Origin: Phycisphaerae bacterium | Lineage (GTDB): Bacteria > Planctomycetota > Phycisphaerae > Sedimentisphaerales > Anaerobacaceae | Direction: 5' to 3' | Assembly: GCA_028714855.1 (NCBI GenBank) | Contig: JAQTLP010000002.1 | Coordinates: 124,001-188,000, forward strand | DNA: 64,000 bases | Shown: one piece after another, positions 19,155-26,948 of the stretch | Position numbering within the stretch: the first letter of the stretch is position 1 | Layout of the letters: each line of letters starts with the position of its first letter | Made by a program: the position numbers and the translations under genes | The notes under the pieces: generated by a model | Database searches by the model: none | What the model was told of the DNA's origin: nothing | The model's input: the letters and a program-made list of their open reading frames with translations, nothing else

Positions 19155-20920
19155 TTTTTCATGAAAAAACCGAACAGTTGCAGCAAGTTGACAGCAGGGA
19201 AAAGCATGCTGACATTTTTCTGTTCTTCCTGCTGCTGGCTTTCGGCATTTATCACGCCGTCATCTATTGGGGTCACCAGGTTGTGCCGCATTTTGACTTC
19301 GAGTGCTTTGCATCGCAGGGTCGGGAGATTTTATCCTTTAAATTGCCCACCGATTACAAACGGGTGCCTTTAGTTGGAATACTGCAGGTATTACTGGGGC
19401 ATATTGCCGGCGGGGAATGCCCTGATTTTCACGGAGGATGGCTGCTCAACTCAATTCTTCATCCTTTGACTGCTGTTCTATTATGGCTGGCAGGACGAAA
19501 GGTTATCGGCAGAGCAGCTGTGTGGTTCGCAATCATAGCGATACTCAACCCCTGGGGGCTGCAGTTGCTGACCGAGGCCATTGCTGAGACTACACTGCTG
19601 TTTTTCATATGGGCCACTTTCTACCTTATATTCATAAGGTCAAAATGGGCTTATCTGCTCGCATCGCTTACAACGATGGTGCGATATGAAGGCGCTGCCC
19701 TTATACTCGGCGCTTTTGTTGTGGATATGATTGACAGCAAAGATAAAAAACAACGCCTCACTGCCTTTGTTTATGCCGCTTTGGCATCCGTTCCTCTTGC
19801 CCTGTGGCTGGTCAGAACGGTGCTAAACATAGAGGCCATTGGCCCAACGCACTATCTTAATATATTCAGCAAGGGATACATATCTCAGTTTATCGAAGGG
19901 GGTGGAAAAAGAACTGGTTTTGTGAGAAACGCCAACATGTTGTGGAGCACTGGGTTTTCCTATCTGCTTACACCAGTAGCAAAAACAGAGAATAGTTTCA
20001 CTGCGATCGTTTTTAATGCAAACAAAATTCTTGTTTTTGTCAGTTTCTTGTTTGGCTGCGTATATGGACTGTATAAGCGGCAGTGGAAGATTCTGGTTTT
20101 GCTGATATTCCTTTTGCCATACTTCTGGGTTCATGCCAAATACCCATATGTCCTACATAGATATTATGCGACCATTGCCGCGATTGTTATGCTGATATGC
20201 GTTTACGGATTATGCAGCTTCTGGAAGCTGATAAAAGACAAATTACCGGAACCGGTGTTAGTGATATCCAAAATTATAGCGATAATGGCAGCTTTAGTCT
20301 GGGCCTTTATACTATTCGGCGAGCTTTCTAAGGTAAGGATTTTAGAGATGAGCAGAGCCAGCGCTTCTCTACTTTATATCGCAATATTAGTAGCCTGTCT
20401 TGTGCTTATTGCAGAACGTTTTGCCCGTAAGAGAAAATGGTTTACGGATTTCATCATCCTGGCATTGATGACACTGATGATAGCCTCAAATCAGTGGGGT
20501 ATTGTAATCGCAATGGAAAATGGCGAAAGAGACATAGAATTTAAATACCTCCTCGACTGGTATAAAACTAATGCGAAAAAAGGCGAGAAACTCGTAACTA
20601 CAGCCCCTTCTATTCTGCAGATTATGGCTCCGCAGTATAAGGATTGCTTTATTCATACGAATACCTTTGATGCAAATAACCCAACTGACTTTGCTGCTGA
20701 ATGCTACAAAAGAAATATTACTTATGTAGCGTGGGATTGGAGAATGGGACATGCAACAAGAGCCCCTTATTACAAATACTGGAAGATGGTGAACATCGCG
20801 CCGCTTGCGGTCGGTAAAGACATCGGGCCTTATCAATTTATCACGCAGCTAAAAGCTGACCGGGAACGGTATATAAATCTTTATCGCCTGAAACCTCTGC
20901 CAATGAAAGATACGAAATGA
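19151..20920 (+). CDS. Polytopic membrane protein, GT-C glycosyltransferase-like, paralogue 2
   Basis: A 589-residue homologue of the preceding gene. Bases 19222-19788 match 17471-18037 with a single difference that I can find (position 19721, G for A, giving Val for Met), whereas residues after about 218 are clearly diverged. Its first 80 bp are instead nearly identical to the start of paralogue 3. The same putative GT-C motifs (HFDFECFA, LLTEAIAET, MVRYEGAAL) are kept. ATGA overlaps couple it to both neighbours. The mosaic of identical and diverged blocks points to recent gene conversion or unequal crossing-over, and the diverged middle may set specificity. Confidence 0.7.
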   Translation: MIFHEKTEQLQQVDSREKHADIFLFFLLLAFGIYHAVIYWGHQVVPHFDFECFASQGREILSFKLPTDYKRVPLVGILQVLLGHIAGGECPDFHGGWLLNSILHPLTAVLLWLAGRKVIGRAAVWFAIIAILNPWGLQLLTEAIAETTLLFFIWATFYLIFIRSKWAYLLASLTTMVRYEGAALILGAFVVDMIDSKDKKQRLTAFVYAALASVPLALWLVRTVLNIEAIGPTHYLNIFSKGYISQFIEGGGKRTGFVRNANMLWSTGFSYLLTPVAKTENSFTAIVFNANKILVFVSFLFGCVYGLYKRQWKILVLLIFLLPYFWVHAKYPYVLHRYYATIAAIVMLICVYGLCSFWKLIKDKLPEPVLVISKIIAIMAALVWAFILFGELSKVRILEMSRASASLLYIAILVACLVLIAERFARKRKWFTDFIILALMTLMIASNQWGIVIAMENGERDIEFKYLLDWYKTNAKKGEKLVTTAPSILQIMAPQYKDCFIHTNTFDANNPTDFAAECYKRNITYVAWDWRMGHATRAPYYKYWKMVNIAPLAVGKDIGPYQFITQLKADRERYINLYRLKPLPMKDTK

Positions 20921-22692
20921 TTTTTCAGGAAAAAACCGAACAGTTGCAGCAAGTTGACAGCAGGGAAAAGCATGCTGACATTTTTCTGTTCTTCCTGCTG
21001 CTGGCGTTTGGTATTTACCAGTCCGTTACCTACTGGGGTCACCAGGTTGTGCCGCATTTTGACTTCGAGTGCTTTGCGGAACAGGGCCGGCAGCTGCTAT
21101 CCTTTAAATTACCCGCCGATTACAAACGGGTGCCTTTAGTTGGAATACTGCAGGTATTACTGGGGCATATTGCCGGCGGGGAATGCCCTGATTTTCACGG
21201 AGGATGGCTGCTCAACTCGATAGTTCATCCCTTAACAGCCGTGCTATTATGGCTGGCAGGACGAAAGGTTATCGGCAGAACGGCGGTGTGGTTCGCAATC
21301 ATAGCGATACTCAACCCCTGGGGGCTGAATCTGCTGACTGAGGCCATCGCTGAGACTACACTGCTGTTTTTTATATGGGCCACTTTCTACCTTATATTCA
21401 TAAGGTCAAAATGGGCATATCTGCTCGCATCGCTTACAACGATGGTGCGATACGAAGGCGCAGCTCTTATACTCGGCGCTTTTGTTATGGATATGATTGA
21501 CAGCAAAGATAGGAAACAACGCCTCACTGCCTTTGTTTATGCCGCTTTCGCGTCTGTTCCACTTGCTATGTGGATGCTCGGAACGGTACTAAACATACAG
21601 ACCCTTGGTTCAACGCACTATCTTAATATATTCGGCGAGGAGTACACCTCTCAGTTTGTCGAAGGAGTAGAAAAAAGAACCGGTTTTGTGAGAAACGCAG
21701 ACATATTGTGGGAGGTTGGGTTCTATCATCTGTTTCTGCTGGTTCCGAACACAAAGGGCACCTTCGCTGAGGTCGTTCCAAATGTAAGCAAAATTCTTGT
21801 TCTTGCCAGCTTCCTGTTCGGCTGCGTACATGGACTGTATAAACGGCAGTGGAAGATACTGGTTTTGCTGATATTTCTTGTGCCATATTTTGCGGTTCAT
21901 GCTAAATACCCATATCCCATCGCCAGATTCCACGCAACCATTGCCGCGATTGTTATGCTGATATGCATTTACGGATTATGCAGTTTCTGGAAACTGATAA
22001 AAGACAAATTGCCGGAACGGGTGATAGTTACCTCTAAAATTATAATGTTAATAGCAGCTCTTATCTTGGCCATTATACTATTCGGCGAACTGTCGAAGAT
22101 AGCAAAGCTGAACAGGGTCAGCATCTCCCTGCTTTATATCGCGATATTGGCAGCTTTTATAGCGATTATCGCTGAACATTTTGCCTGTAAGAGAAAATGG
22201 CTTACGGCTTTTGTCATACTGGCGTTAATGATACTGATGATAACCTCAAATCAGTTCGGCATTGCCGGTACGGTGGGAAACGTCAAAAGAGATATAGAAT
22301 TTAAATACCTGCTCGACTGGTATAAAGCTAACGCAAAAAAAGGCGAGAAACTCGTAACCACGGTCCCTTCTATCCTGGCGATTATGGCACCGCAATATAA
22401 GGATTGCTTTATTCATACGAATAGTTTCGATGCAAATAACCCGACCGATTTTGCCATCGAATGCTACAAAAGAAATATCACCTATGTAGCATGGGATTCA
22501 AAAGAGGGCCTTTCGCCTGCAGACCCTTATTACAAATACTGGAAGGTGGCAAACATCGCGCCGCTGGTCGCGGGAAAGGATGTTGGGCCATATCAATTTA
22601 TTGCGCAAATAGCGGTAGTAAATCAGAAACGGTATATAAATATTTATCGCCTTCGCCCCCTGCCGACGGGAAGGGAAGTAACCGGTAATTAA
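20917..22692 (+). CDS. Polytopic membrane protein, GT-C glycosyltransferase-like, paralogue 3
   Basis: The third member, 591 residues, keeps the HFDFECFA, LLTEAIAET and MVRYEGAALIL motifs and the C-terminal soluble domain (DWYKANAKKGEKLVTT). It differs more from the first two in the first transmembrane region (FGIYQSVTYWG for FGIYHAVIYWG) yet retains long stretches identical at the DNA level, for example around 21123-21212. It overlaps paralogue 2 by 4 bp and converges with the NifU-like gene, overlapping it by 4 bp. The three genes probably form one translationally coupled unit. Substrates are unknown. Confidence 0.7.
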   Translation: MIFQEKTEQLQQVDSREKHADIFLFFLLLAFGIYQSVTYWGHQVVPHFDFECFAEQGRQLLSFKLPADYKRVPLVGILQVLLGHIAGGECPDFHGGWLLNSIVHPLTAVLLWLAGRKVIGRTAVWFAIIAILNPWGLNLLTEAIAETTLLFFIWATFYLIFIRSKWAYLLASLTTMVRYEGAALILGAFVMDMIDSKDRKQRLTAFVYAAFASVPLAMWMLGTVLNIQTLGSTHYLNIFGEEYTSQFVEGVEKRTGFVRNADILWEVGFYHLFLLVPNTKGTFAEVVPNVSKILVLASFLFGCVHGLYKRQWKILVLLIFLVPYFAVHAKYPYPIARFHATIAAIVMLICIYGLCSFWKLIKDKLPERVIVTSKIIMLIAALILAIILFGELSKIAKLNRVSISLLYIAILAAFIAIIAEHFACKRKWLTAFVILALMILMITSNQFGIAGTVGNVKRDIEFKYLLDWYKANAKKGEKLVTTVPSILAIMAPQYKDCFIHTNSFDANNPTDFAIECYKRNITYVAWDSKEGLSPADPYYKYWKVANIAPLVAGKDVGPYQFIAQIAVVNQKRYINIYRLRPLPTGREVTGN

Positions 22693-22964
22693 TCTTCTAC
22701 GGCGATAACTTCGTTGACTTCGGGGACTTTTTCTTTGAGGATTTTTTCGATACCCGCCCTCATTGTCATCGCAGCACCCGGGCAGCCGCAGCAGGCACCT
22801 ATAAGGCGCAAGCTGACGTTATTTTTATCGTCTATTTCCACCAGTTCGACATCGCCGCGATGGCCCTTCAAGGCAGGCCTGATAATGGAGTCAAGCACGT
22901 CTTTGACCTTTTGCTCGAAGGTTTGTTCGGTGTTGGATTGGCCGCAGCCGCATTTATCACACAT
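22689..22964 (-). CDS. NifU C-terminal-domain iron-sulfur scaffold protein
   Basis: A 91-residue protein made of the NifU C-terminal (Nfu) domain, which carries and delivers Fe-S clusters. The cluster motif GACCGCPGAAMTMRAGIE has the CxxC pair Cys58/Cys61 (with an additional Cys59), followed by the usual IEKILKEKVPEVNEVIAV end. The N terminus is unusual: MCDKCGCGQ adds Cys2, Cys5 and Cys7, which may bind a metal or simply be a tag-like extension. No isc or suf genes lie nearby. Its stop codon overlaps that of the third GT-C-like gene on the opposite strand. Confidence 0.9.
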   Translation of the reverse strand: MCDKCGCGQSNTEQTFEQKVKDVLDSIIRPALKGHRGDVELVEIDDKNNVSLRLIGACCGCPGAAMTMRAGIEKILKEKVPEVNEVIAVED

Positions 22965-22979
22965 AAAAATCTCCTATTT

Positions 22980-23460
22980 TTGTTCATTGTTCATAGTTCG
23001 TGGTTCATCGACGATGAGCATAATTATTATAACAGCGACTTTGGCCTTAAGCCAGCTACTTTTTGTACGTTCCGAAATTGGCTTTGTTTGGGTTCGTTTG
23101 GGTTCGTTTTGACCAGGTGTCCAATTTGCATTTCTTGTCGTAATCCATTGTATTTATTGGGTTTATAAACATTTGACTTTTTGGAAAATTGGGTTCGTTT
23201 TGCATAATTTATTCATTTTGATTGAAATTTCCACTCAGCGCAGACAATCATCGCTTCCGCCATCGCTGAAACTATGGCGGACAATACATACCTCCCTCCA
23301 AAATTGGACGAACTTGCGCGTTTGATGCGAAAAATATGCCTGTTTGAGAAGTGTGGTTTCAGCTAAGTCGTTATAGATAAAGGGGTAAAAAAATTTTTAG
23401 AAAAATGGATTTTTGCTATTAGCTACCCGCGCTTTTGATTGATTCTTTCTCTCAGCCCAC
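22980..23460 (-). repeat. Dispersed intergenic repeat, copy 1
   Basis: A non-coding stretch of about 550 bp (22965-23514). Read on the minus strand it shares, in order, several blocks with 49060-49570 on the plus strand: a block around 23290-23445 (with CGCATCAAACGCGCAAGTTC), the block GATTGTCTG..CAATCAAAATGAA at about 23210-23250, and the block AAATTATGCAAAACGAACCC at about 23190-23210. The modules AACCCAAACAAAGCCAA and GAACCACGAACTATGAAC are also shared but in swapped order. Alignment by eye only; no transposase is present. Confidence 0.6.
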
Positions 23461-23514
23461 TCCGGAAACGTAGCAATTTAGAGGTGGCCTCGGACGATAT
23501 ATCCCTAGTGTAAA

Positions 23515-24936
23515 TCATTTCCTGCTAGCTGGGAGTTTGTATAGAGCATCTATAACAATGATTTCTGGAAGATTTTTGTTTTTATCAACTACAGAGTTTC
23601 GCAACTTAATAAGTTTATTAATTTGGCTTTCTGATCTCGTTACTCTTATCACGACATAAAACCCCCTCATTACATTCTCACTCTTTTGATAAGCTGGTAA
23701 TTGTTTTTGGAAACCATGAATTAGTCTTGTATTAGATGATAGCTTTATTTCTACCAAAACTCTGAAGCGACGACCATAGCTTAATTTGAAATCTACAGGG
23801 CCACTTCCTGCATTTGGTTCTCTACTCAAATCAAGATTGTTAGCCTCGCAATAAGTATCAGCAGTTGCGTAGAACAGCCTTTGGCTGAATCTTTCGTGTC
23901 TCGGTTTCAATCTAAATCCTTCTTTTGTGTAAAGAAGCTCATTTAAACCGTTTACCTCAATATTTCTTTTAAATTGATTTATAAGTTCTCTAACAACTTT
24001 TTCTAAGTCTTCGACATATGCCTTTCTTGGGATCTGGAGATGAAAAGGATTATTAAGTGCAAACCTCTCCCCTATACTATACCAGCTCACTTCTCCTGCA
24101 GGGTCTTTTTCAAAATCATAAGCTCTCGTTGTACTTTTTTTGTAAGCCTCAACTAGAGTTTTGATATTAGTTTTATCTGTTAATATAAGATTGCGAAGAT
24201 CTCTCTTCTTAATTTTATTCTTCCAGACCCTCCCAATTAACCTATTTAATTTTTCCCTCAACGCACTATTAGTAGCCACAACATGATCTATACCTTCCCA
24301 TGTTAATGCAACGGGTAGATCACGGAGTAATCCCTCAGGCAAAAGTAACAGCGGTTTGTTCGCGTAGGGGTGTTTGGGTACGATATAAGTTTTATCTAGC
24401 AGTTCCAAATTGGTGACATCGGTTATGCCAAGTTTCTTTGTAATTCTCTGAGTATATTTACAAACATCTTTTTTAATGATAGCTATAGCCATATCACTTA
24501 AACGATCTGCCCCGAAATCTTCTTCAAAAAGCCCTATCAATTCAAATATTTCTGGATCACGGATTCCCATATTAATAATTTCCGTTGCCGTGTTAATAAG
24601 GCGTCTTGCTAATCCCGGACCTATAGCATTGCCATCACCACCATGAACACCATATCCAATAAAAACTCCTTTCGTCTCTTTAAACTTTAGTCTTTTGAAC
24701 GCCTCTTTCCATGCTCGATCATTCCTTTCTCTGTGGGCTAAGAGTAAACGAATAATATCCTCATAATATTTTTTAATTTTCTTTCGTGAATTTTTAAATT
24801 CTTTGATTCTGCTGTTTTTAAGAAGATGAGGATCAAGAAAAAGACGGGTATCAACCCCAATAACCGGATTGAAAACACCAAGTTTCTTAAGTTTCTTACT
24901 GTCTATGTCAAAATATGAGCTGAAAAGCGTTGCCAT
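23515..24936 (-). CDS. Uncharacterised protein with C-terminal PD-(D/E)XK nuclease-like domain
   Basis: I do not recognise the family of this 473-residue protein. The C-terminal 110 residues look like a restriction-endonuclease fold: EPNAGSGPVDFKLSYGRRF then VLVEIKLSSN gives Asp near 381 and E-x-K near 395-397, followed by a helix (GFQKQLPAYQKS) and a strand (GFYVVIRV), as in PD-(D/E)XK enzymes. The N-terminal 270 residues are helical and may sense or bind a partner; they contain a Gly-rich stretch GYGVHGGDGNAIGPGLARR (residues about 94-112). It is the last gene of a three-gene minus-strand cluster, 67 bp after its neighbour. Base composition is visibly AT-richer than the core genes. A role in defence is inference from the fold and the neighbours. 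Confidence 0.6.
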   Translation of the reverse strand: MATLFSSYFDIDSKKLKKLGVFNPVIGVDTRLFLDPHLLKNSRIKEFKNSRKKIKKYYEDIIRLLLAHRERNDRAWKEAFKRLKFKETKGVFIGYGVHGGDGNAIGPGLARRLINTATEIINMGIRDPEIFELIGLFEEDFGADRLSDMAIAIIKKDVCKYTQRITKKLGITDVTNLELLDKTYIVPKHPYANKPLLLLPEGLLRDLPVALTWEGIDHVVATNSALREKLNRLIGRVWKNKIKKRDLRNLILTDKTNIKTLVEAYKKSTTRAYDFEKDPAGEVSWYSIGERFALNNPFHLQIPRKAYVEDLEKVVRELINQFKRNIEVNGLNELLYTKEGFRLKPRHERFSQRLFYATADTYCEANNLDLSREPNAGSGPVDFKLSYGRRFRVLVEIKLSSNTRLIHGFQKQLPAYQKSENVMRGFYVVIRVTRSESQINKLIKLRNSVVDKNKNLPEIIVIDALYKLPASRK

Positions 24937-24941
24937 TTTTC

Positions 24942-24958
24942 ATTTCCCTCGCCAATTC
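24942..24958 (-). promoter_or_regulatory. Shared leader motif AATTGGCG-a-GGGAAAT before the nuclease-like gene
   Basis: Read on the minus strand, this resembles the motif that precedes the other two genes of the cluster (26031-26049 and 26654-26673). Here it has one extra A and ends in GAGGGAAA, which can serve as the Shine-Dalgarno for the ATG at 24936. Confidence 0.35.
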
Positions 24959-25003
24959 TTATTTTATTCACCACATGGGCAATTGGTTCCTCACACTACT
25001 ATG

Positions 25004-26005
25004 CTAAGAACGCTTAGCTTTCTTCACCAATTTTTTAGTTTTCTTCTTAATAAGCTTCTTCTTGATGGGGACGGGCTTCCTTTCTGCAAGATATCTTCTT
25101 ACATTGTGCGACATGAACATCGGTAATTCGTGCAACAGCATCCGACTTTCTTTTGAGAACATACCCAATTCTTCAGCCATAGGCCCATGCATAAAGATAT
25201 CTGTGAGGTGTTGAAACACTCGCAATGATTCCTCTATTTCTTCTCTCGTACCACTCTTCACTACCCGATATAATTCCATTGCAACCTCGGATAACAAAGG
25301 GATTTCTTCACGAAGGAGACCGGCAAGCAGCAAAATTGCTATCGGCTGTCGAGATTCACGCGTCACCATGTGCGTAATGTCCTCGATCATCATTGGATGA
25401 ATTCTCCGAAACTTCCGCTTATGAACAGGTTCACCCCTTTCGAGAAATCTCTGTTCGATGCGTGATGGCAGGTCGGTTAATGCAGCCATGATATCAGCGA
25501 GCGAACGCTGTTCAGGATCATCACTTTTTCGCAATAGCTGAAGGTCAAGTGATACGGATATTGGTGTCTCTATTTGGCTTGCATCCTCCTCTAATGTTTT
25601 AATCTGACTTTTTATCTCATTTTTTGCTTGGCCCACACTATCAAGGTCACGATGATCTATATAGATTGTGCGCGTCCCTGCTATATCAAAGGGAATGCGT
25701 TCGCCCTTTTGAATTATCTGGATAAATGGCTTACGAATTGCATGGCGGATTGCAAGTTCATAAAAGACGTTTGGATTTCGCCCTGTTAGGTCAGCTATTA
25801 CAAGAGGATCCTCTACTACATGTTGTATGACTTGACTTGTTATCACTCCTGGCTTCTCGATCTTGTCTGCTCTCACAGCTTTATAACCACATTCATCCAA
25901 TGGAGGTGATATCACATGTTTCAATATCTGATCTGAGCGTTTTCTTGTTTCAGATTCATCATCTCCTATTGGAGCTATAACAAAACAGGTTTTTTTCTTT
26001 GCCAT
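25004..26005 (-). CDS. TIR/nucleoside-2-deoxyribosyltransferase-like protein
   Basis: A 333-residue protein whose N-terminal 120 residues follow the pattern CFVIAPIG (7-14), RSDQILKHVISPPLDECGY, ADKIEKPGVIT, and IADLTGRNPNVFYELAIRHA (70-89), with Glu83 at the position of the catalytic Glu of the deoxyribosyltransferase/TIR-like fold. Members of this group are often NAD-cleaving or nucleotide-processing effectors in bacterial defence, but some have no known activity. The middle and C-terminal parts are helical and end in a Lys-rich tail (KKKLIKKKTKKLVKKAK), perhaps for nucleic-acid contact. ATG 26005 is chosen: AGGAG lies 7 nt upstream. It is flanked on both sides by nuclease-like genes on the same strand. 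Confidence 0.65.
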   Translation of the reverse strand: MAKKKTCFVIAPIGDDESETRKRSDQILKHVISPPLDECGYKAVRADKIEKPGVITSQVIQHVVEDPLVIADLTGRNPNVFYELAIRHAIRKPFIQIIQKGERIPFDIAGTRTIYIDHRDLDSVGQAKNEIKSQIKTLEEDASQIETPISVSLDLQLLRKSDDPEQRSLADIMAALTDLPSRIEQRFLERGEPVHKRKFRRIHPMMIEDITHMVTRESRQPIAILLLAGLLREEIPLLSEVAMELYRVVKSGTREEIEESLRVFQHLTDIFMHGPMAEELGMFSKESRMLLHELPMFMSHNVRRYLAERKPVPIKKKLIKKKTKKLVKKAKRS

Positions 26006-26030
26006 CGTTTGCTCCTTGATTTTACCCGTA

Positions 26031-26049
26031 GTTCCCGCCAATTAAATTC
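26031..26049 (-). promoter_or_regulatory. Shared leader motif before the TIR-like gene
   Basis: On the minus strand this reads GAATTTAATTGGCGGGAAC, matching the motif before the 182-residue gene (26654-26673) at 18 of 20 positions when the next base is included. It ends about 26 nt upstream of the TIR-like ATG, so here it is not the ribosome-binding site. Confidence 0.4.
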
Positions 26050-26097
26050 GTATGTCGTATCTCGTGTTGATTCCGCTCCCGGATGCATGTAGTATAT

Positions 26098-26646
26098 CTA
26101 TTTAAGCTTTTGCTTCATAGGCTTCCAGTTGTCTAAGAAGGAGGTTAGATTTCTATCTGCACATTTAAATCTATTGTTTGCAATCAATATTTTTTCTGCT
26201 TTGTTAAGCCCTCTGGTTTCCCAGCATTTATTATTACAGCCAACCCACATATAAGTCTGAAACAGCTTTTTGTTTCCATGTATCCTCTTTAAGGTCTTGA
26301 GCAAAGTAAGTGGCGAAAGAACTACACATTCAATTGTTTTTTCAACAAAACTCTGCATCACAAAAACCCATAAGTCAGCTTTTGATTTCTTGATTCTATC
26401 CCTATTGAGAGTCCACCACCCCCAAGCCCTTAATTTATTTTGATATTCAGGTTCCGTATGGGTTATTACATAGTCCTTTGAATACTTGACTTGCAAAGAA
26501 ACAGCTTTATTGTTCTTGGAGTTGGTTACAAGAAGGTCAATGCCGGTATCCTTTGAAGGAACCCATACATTATAATTTTTGAAGTTTTCTTCAATATATG
26601 AGCCTATTAAGTATTCGCCAGCATGAATAGTAAACATTTGCTGCAT
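26098..26646 (-). CDS. Small PD-(D/E)XK nuclease-like protein
   Basis: A 182-residue protein with the layout of a minimal PD-(D/E)XK/resolvase-type nuclease: Glu11 in AGEYLIGSYIEENF, Asp37 in DTGIDLLV and Gln52-x-Lys54 in SLQVKYSKDY, correctly spaced on the predicted helix-strand-strand core. Downstream, KADLWVFVMQ continues the fold. The family is not recognised with certainty; DUF4365-like or Holliday-junction-resolvase-like proteins are the nearest by pattern. It is the first gene of the minus-strand cluster, with 92 bp to the next. AT-rich compared with flanking core genes. Function as a defence or repair nuclease is inferred. Confidence 0.6.
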   Translation of the reverse strand: MQQMFTIHAGEYLIGSYIEENFKNYNVWVPSKDTGIDLLVTNSKNNKAVSLQVKYSKDYVITHTEPEYQNKLRAWGWWTLNRDRIKKSKADLWVFVMQSFVEKTIECVVLSPLTLLKTLKRIHGNKKLFQTYMWVGCNNKCWETRGLNKAEKILIANNRFKCADRNLTSFLDNWKPMKQKLK

Positions 26647-26653
26647 AATTTAC

Positions 26654-26673
26654 AATTCCCGCCAAATAAATTC
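26654..26673 (-). promoter_or_regulatory. Shared leader motif before the small nuclease-like gene
   Basis: On the minus strand this reads GAATTTATTTGGCGGGAATT and ends 7 nt before the ATG at 26646; GGCGGGA may double as a weak ribosome-binding site. Near-identical to the motif at 26031-26049. Confidence 0.4.
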
Positions 26674-26739
26674 TAACGACTAACCCTGCGATGCTTCCTC
26701 TCCAAAGGTGCAGAACAGATTGTACGCCCGAATCGACCA

Positions 26740-26860
26740 GTTTACAACGGCAAAAATTAAAGCGTTCCTCGCGCCTGCAACCCACGGCAATAAACCCTGC
26801 CATCAAGATGGCAGGGCTAACCGATAGGGCGGAATTTACCGCTCCATCATTGTCGCGGCT
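26740..26860. repeat. REP-like palindromic sequence
   Basis: Contains a perfect 10-bp inverted repeat with a 2-nt loop, CCCTGCCATC (26795-26804) and GATGGCAGGG (26807-26816), followed by GCTAA. The preceding stretch (TTCCTCGCGCCTGCAACCC) resembles 52214-52233, next to another hairpin group, so both probably belong to one family of small palindromic elements. Confidence 0.55.
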
Positions 26861-26913
26861 CTGTAACCCACGCAAAAATCGCTATTGGCGTGCCGGCAAA
26901 ATGCCGAAAAATG

Positions 26914-26942
26914 GTTGACAGGCAGAGATTATATTTGTATAA
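26914..26942 (+). promoter_or_regulatory. Consensus sigma-70-type promoter for ilvBN
   Basis: TTGACA (26914-26919) and TATAAT (26937-26942) are both perfect and are separated by exactly 17 nt. Transcription would begin near 26949 and leave a leader of about 210 nt before ilvB. Confidence 0.8.
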
Positions 26943-26948
26943 TCCTGC

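Noticed and set aside
17382-22692. Tandem paralogues as a pure assembly artefact
   Set aside because: The three copies differ in many coding positions outside the identical block and each has an intact frame, so at least most of the triplication is real; only the identical block needs read support.
22714-23168. Plus-strand open frames opposite nifU-like gene and in the repeat
   Set aside because: Antisense to the NifU-domain gene or within non-coding repeat; no domain.
23515-26673. Integron cassette array
   Set aside because: No attC-type inverted sites or integrase; the shared motifs are leaders, not recombination sites by any known pattern.
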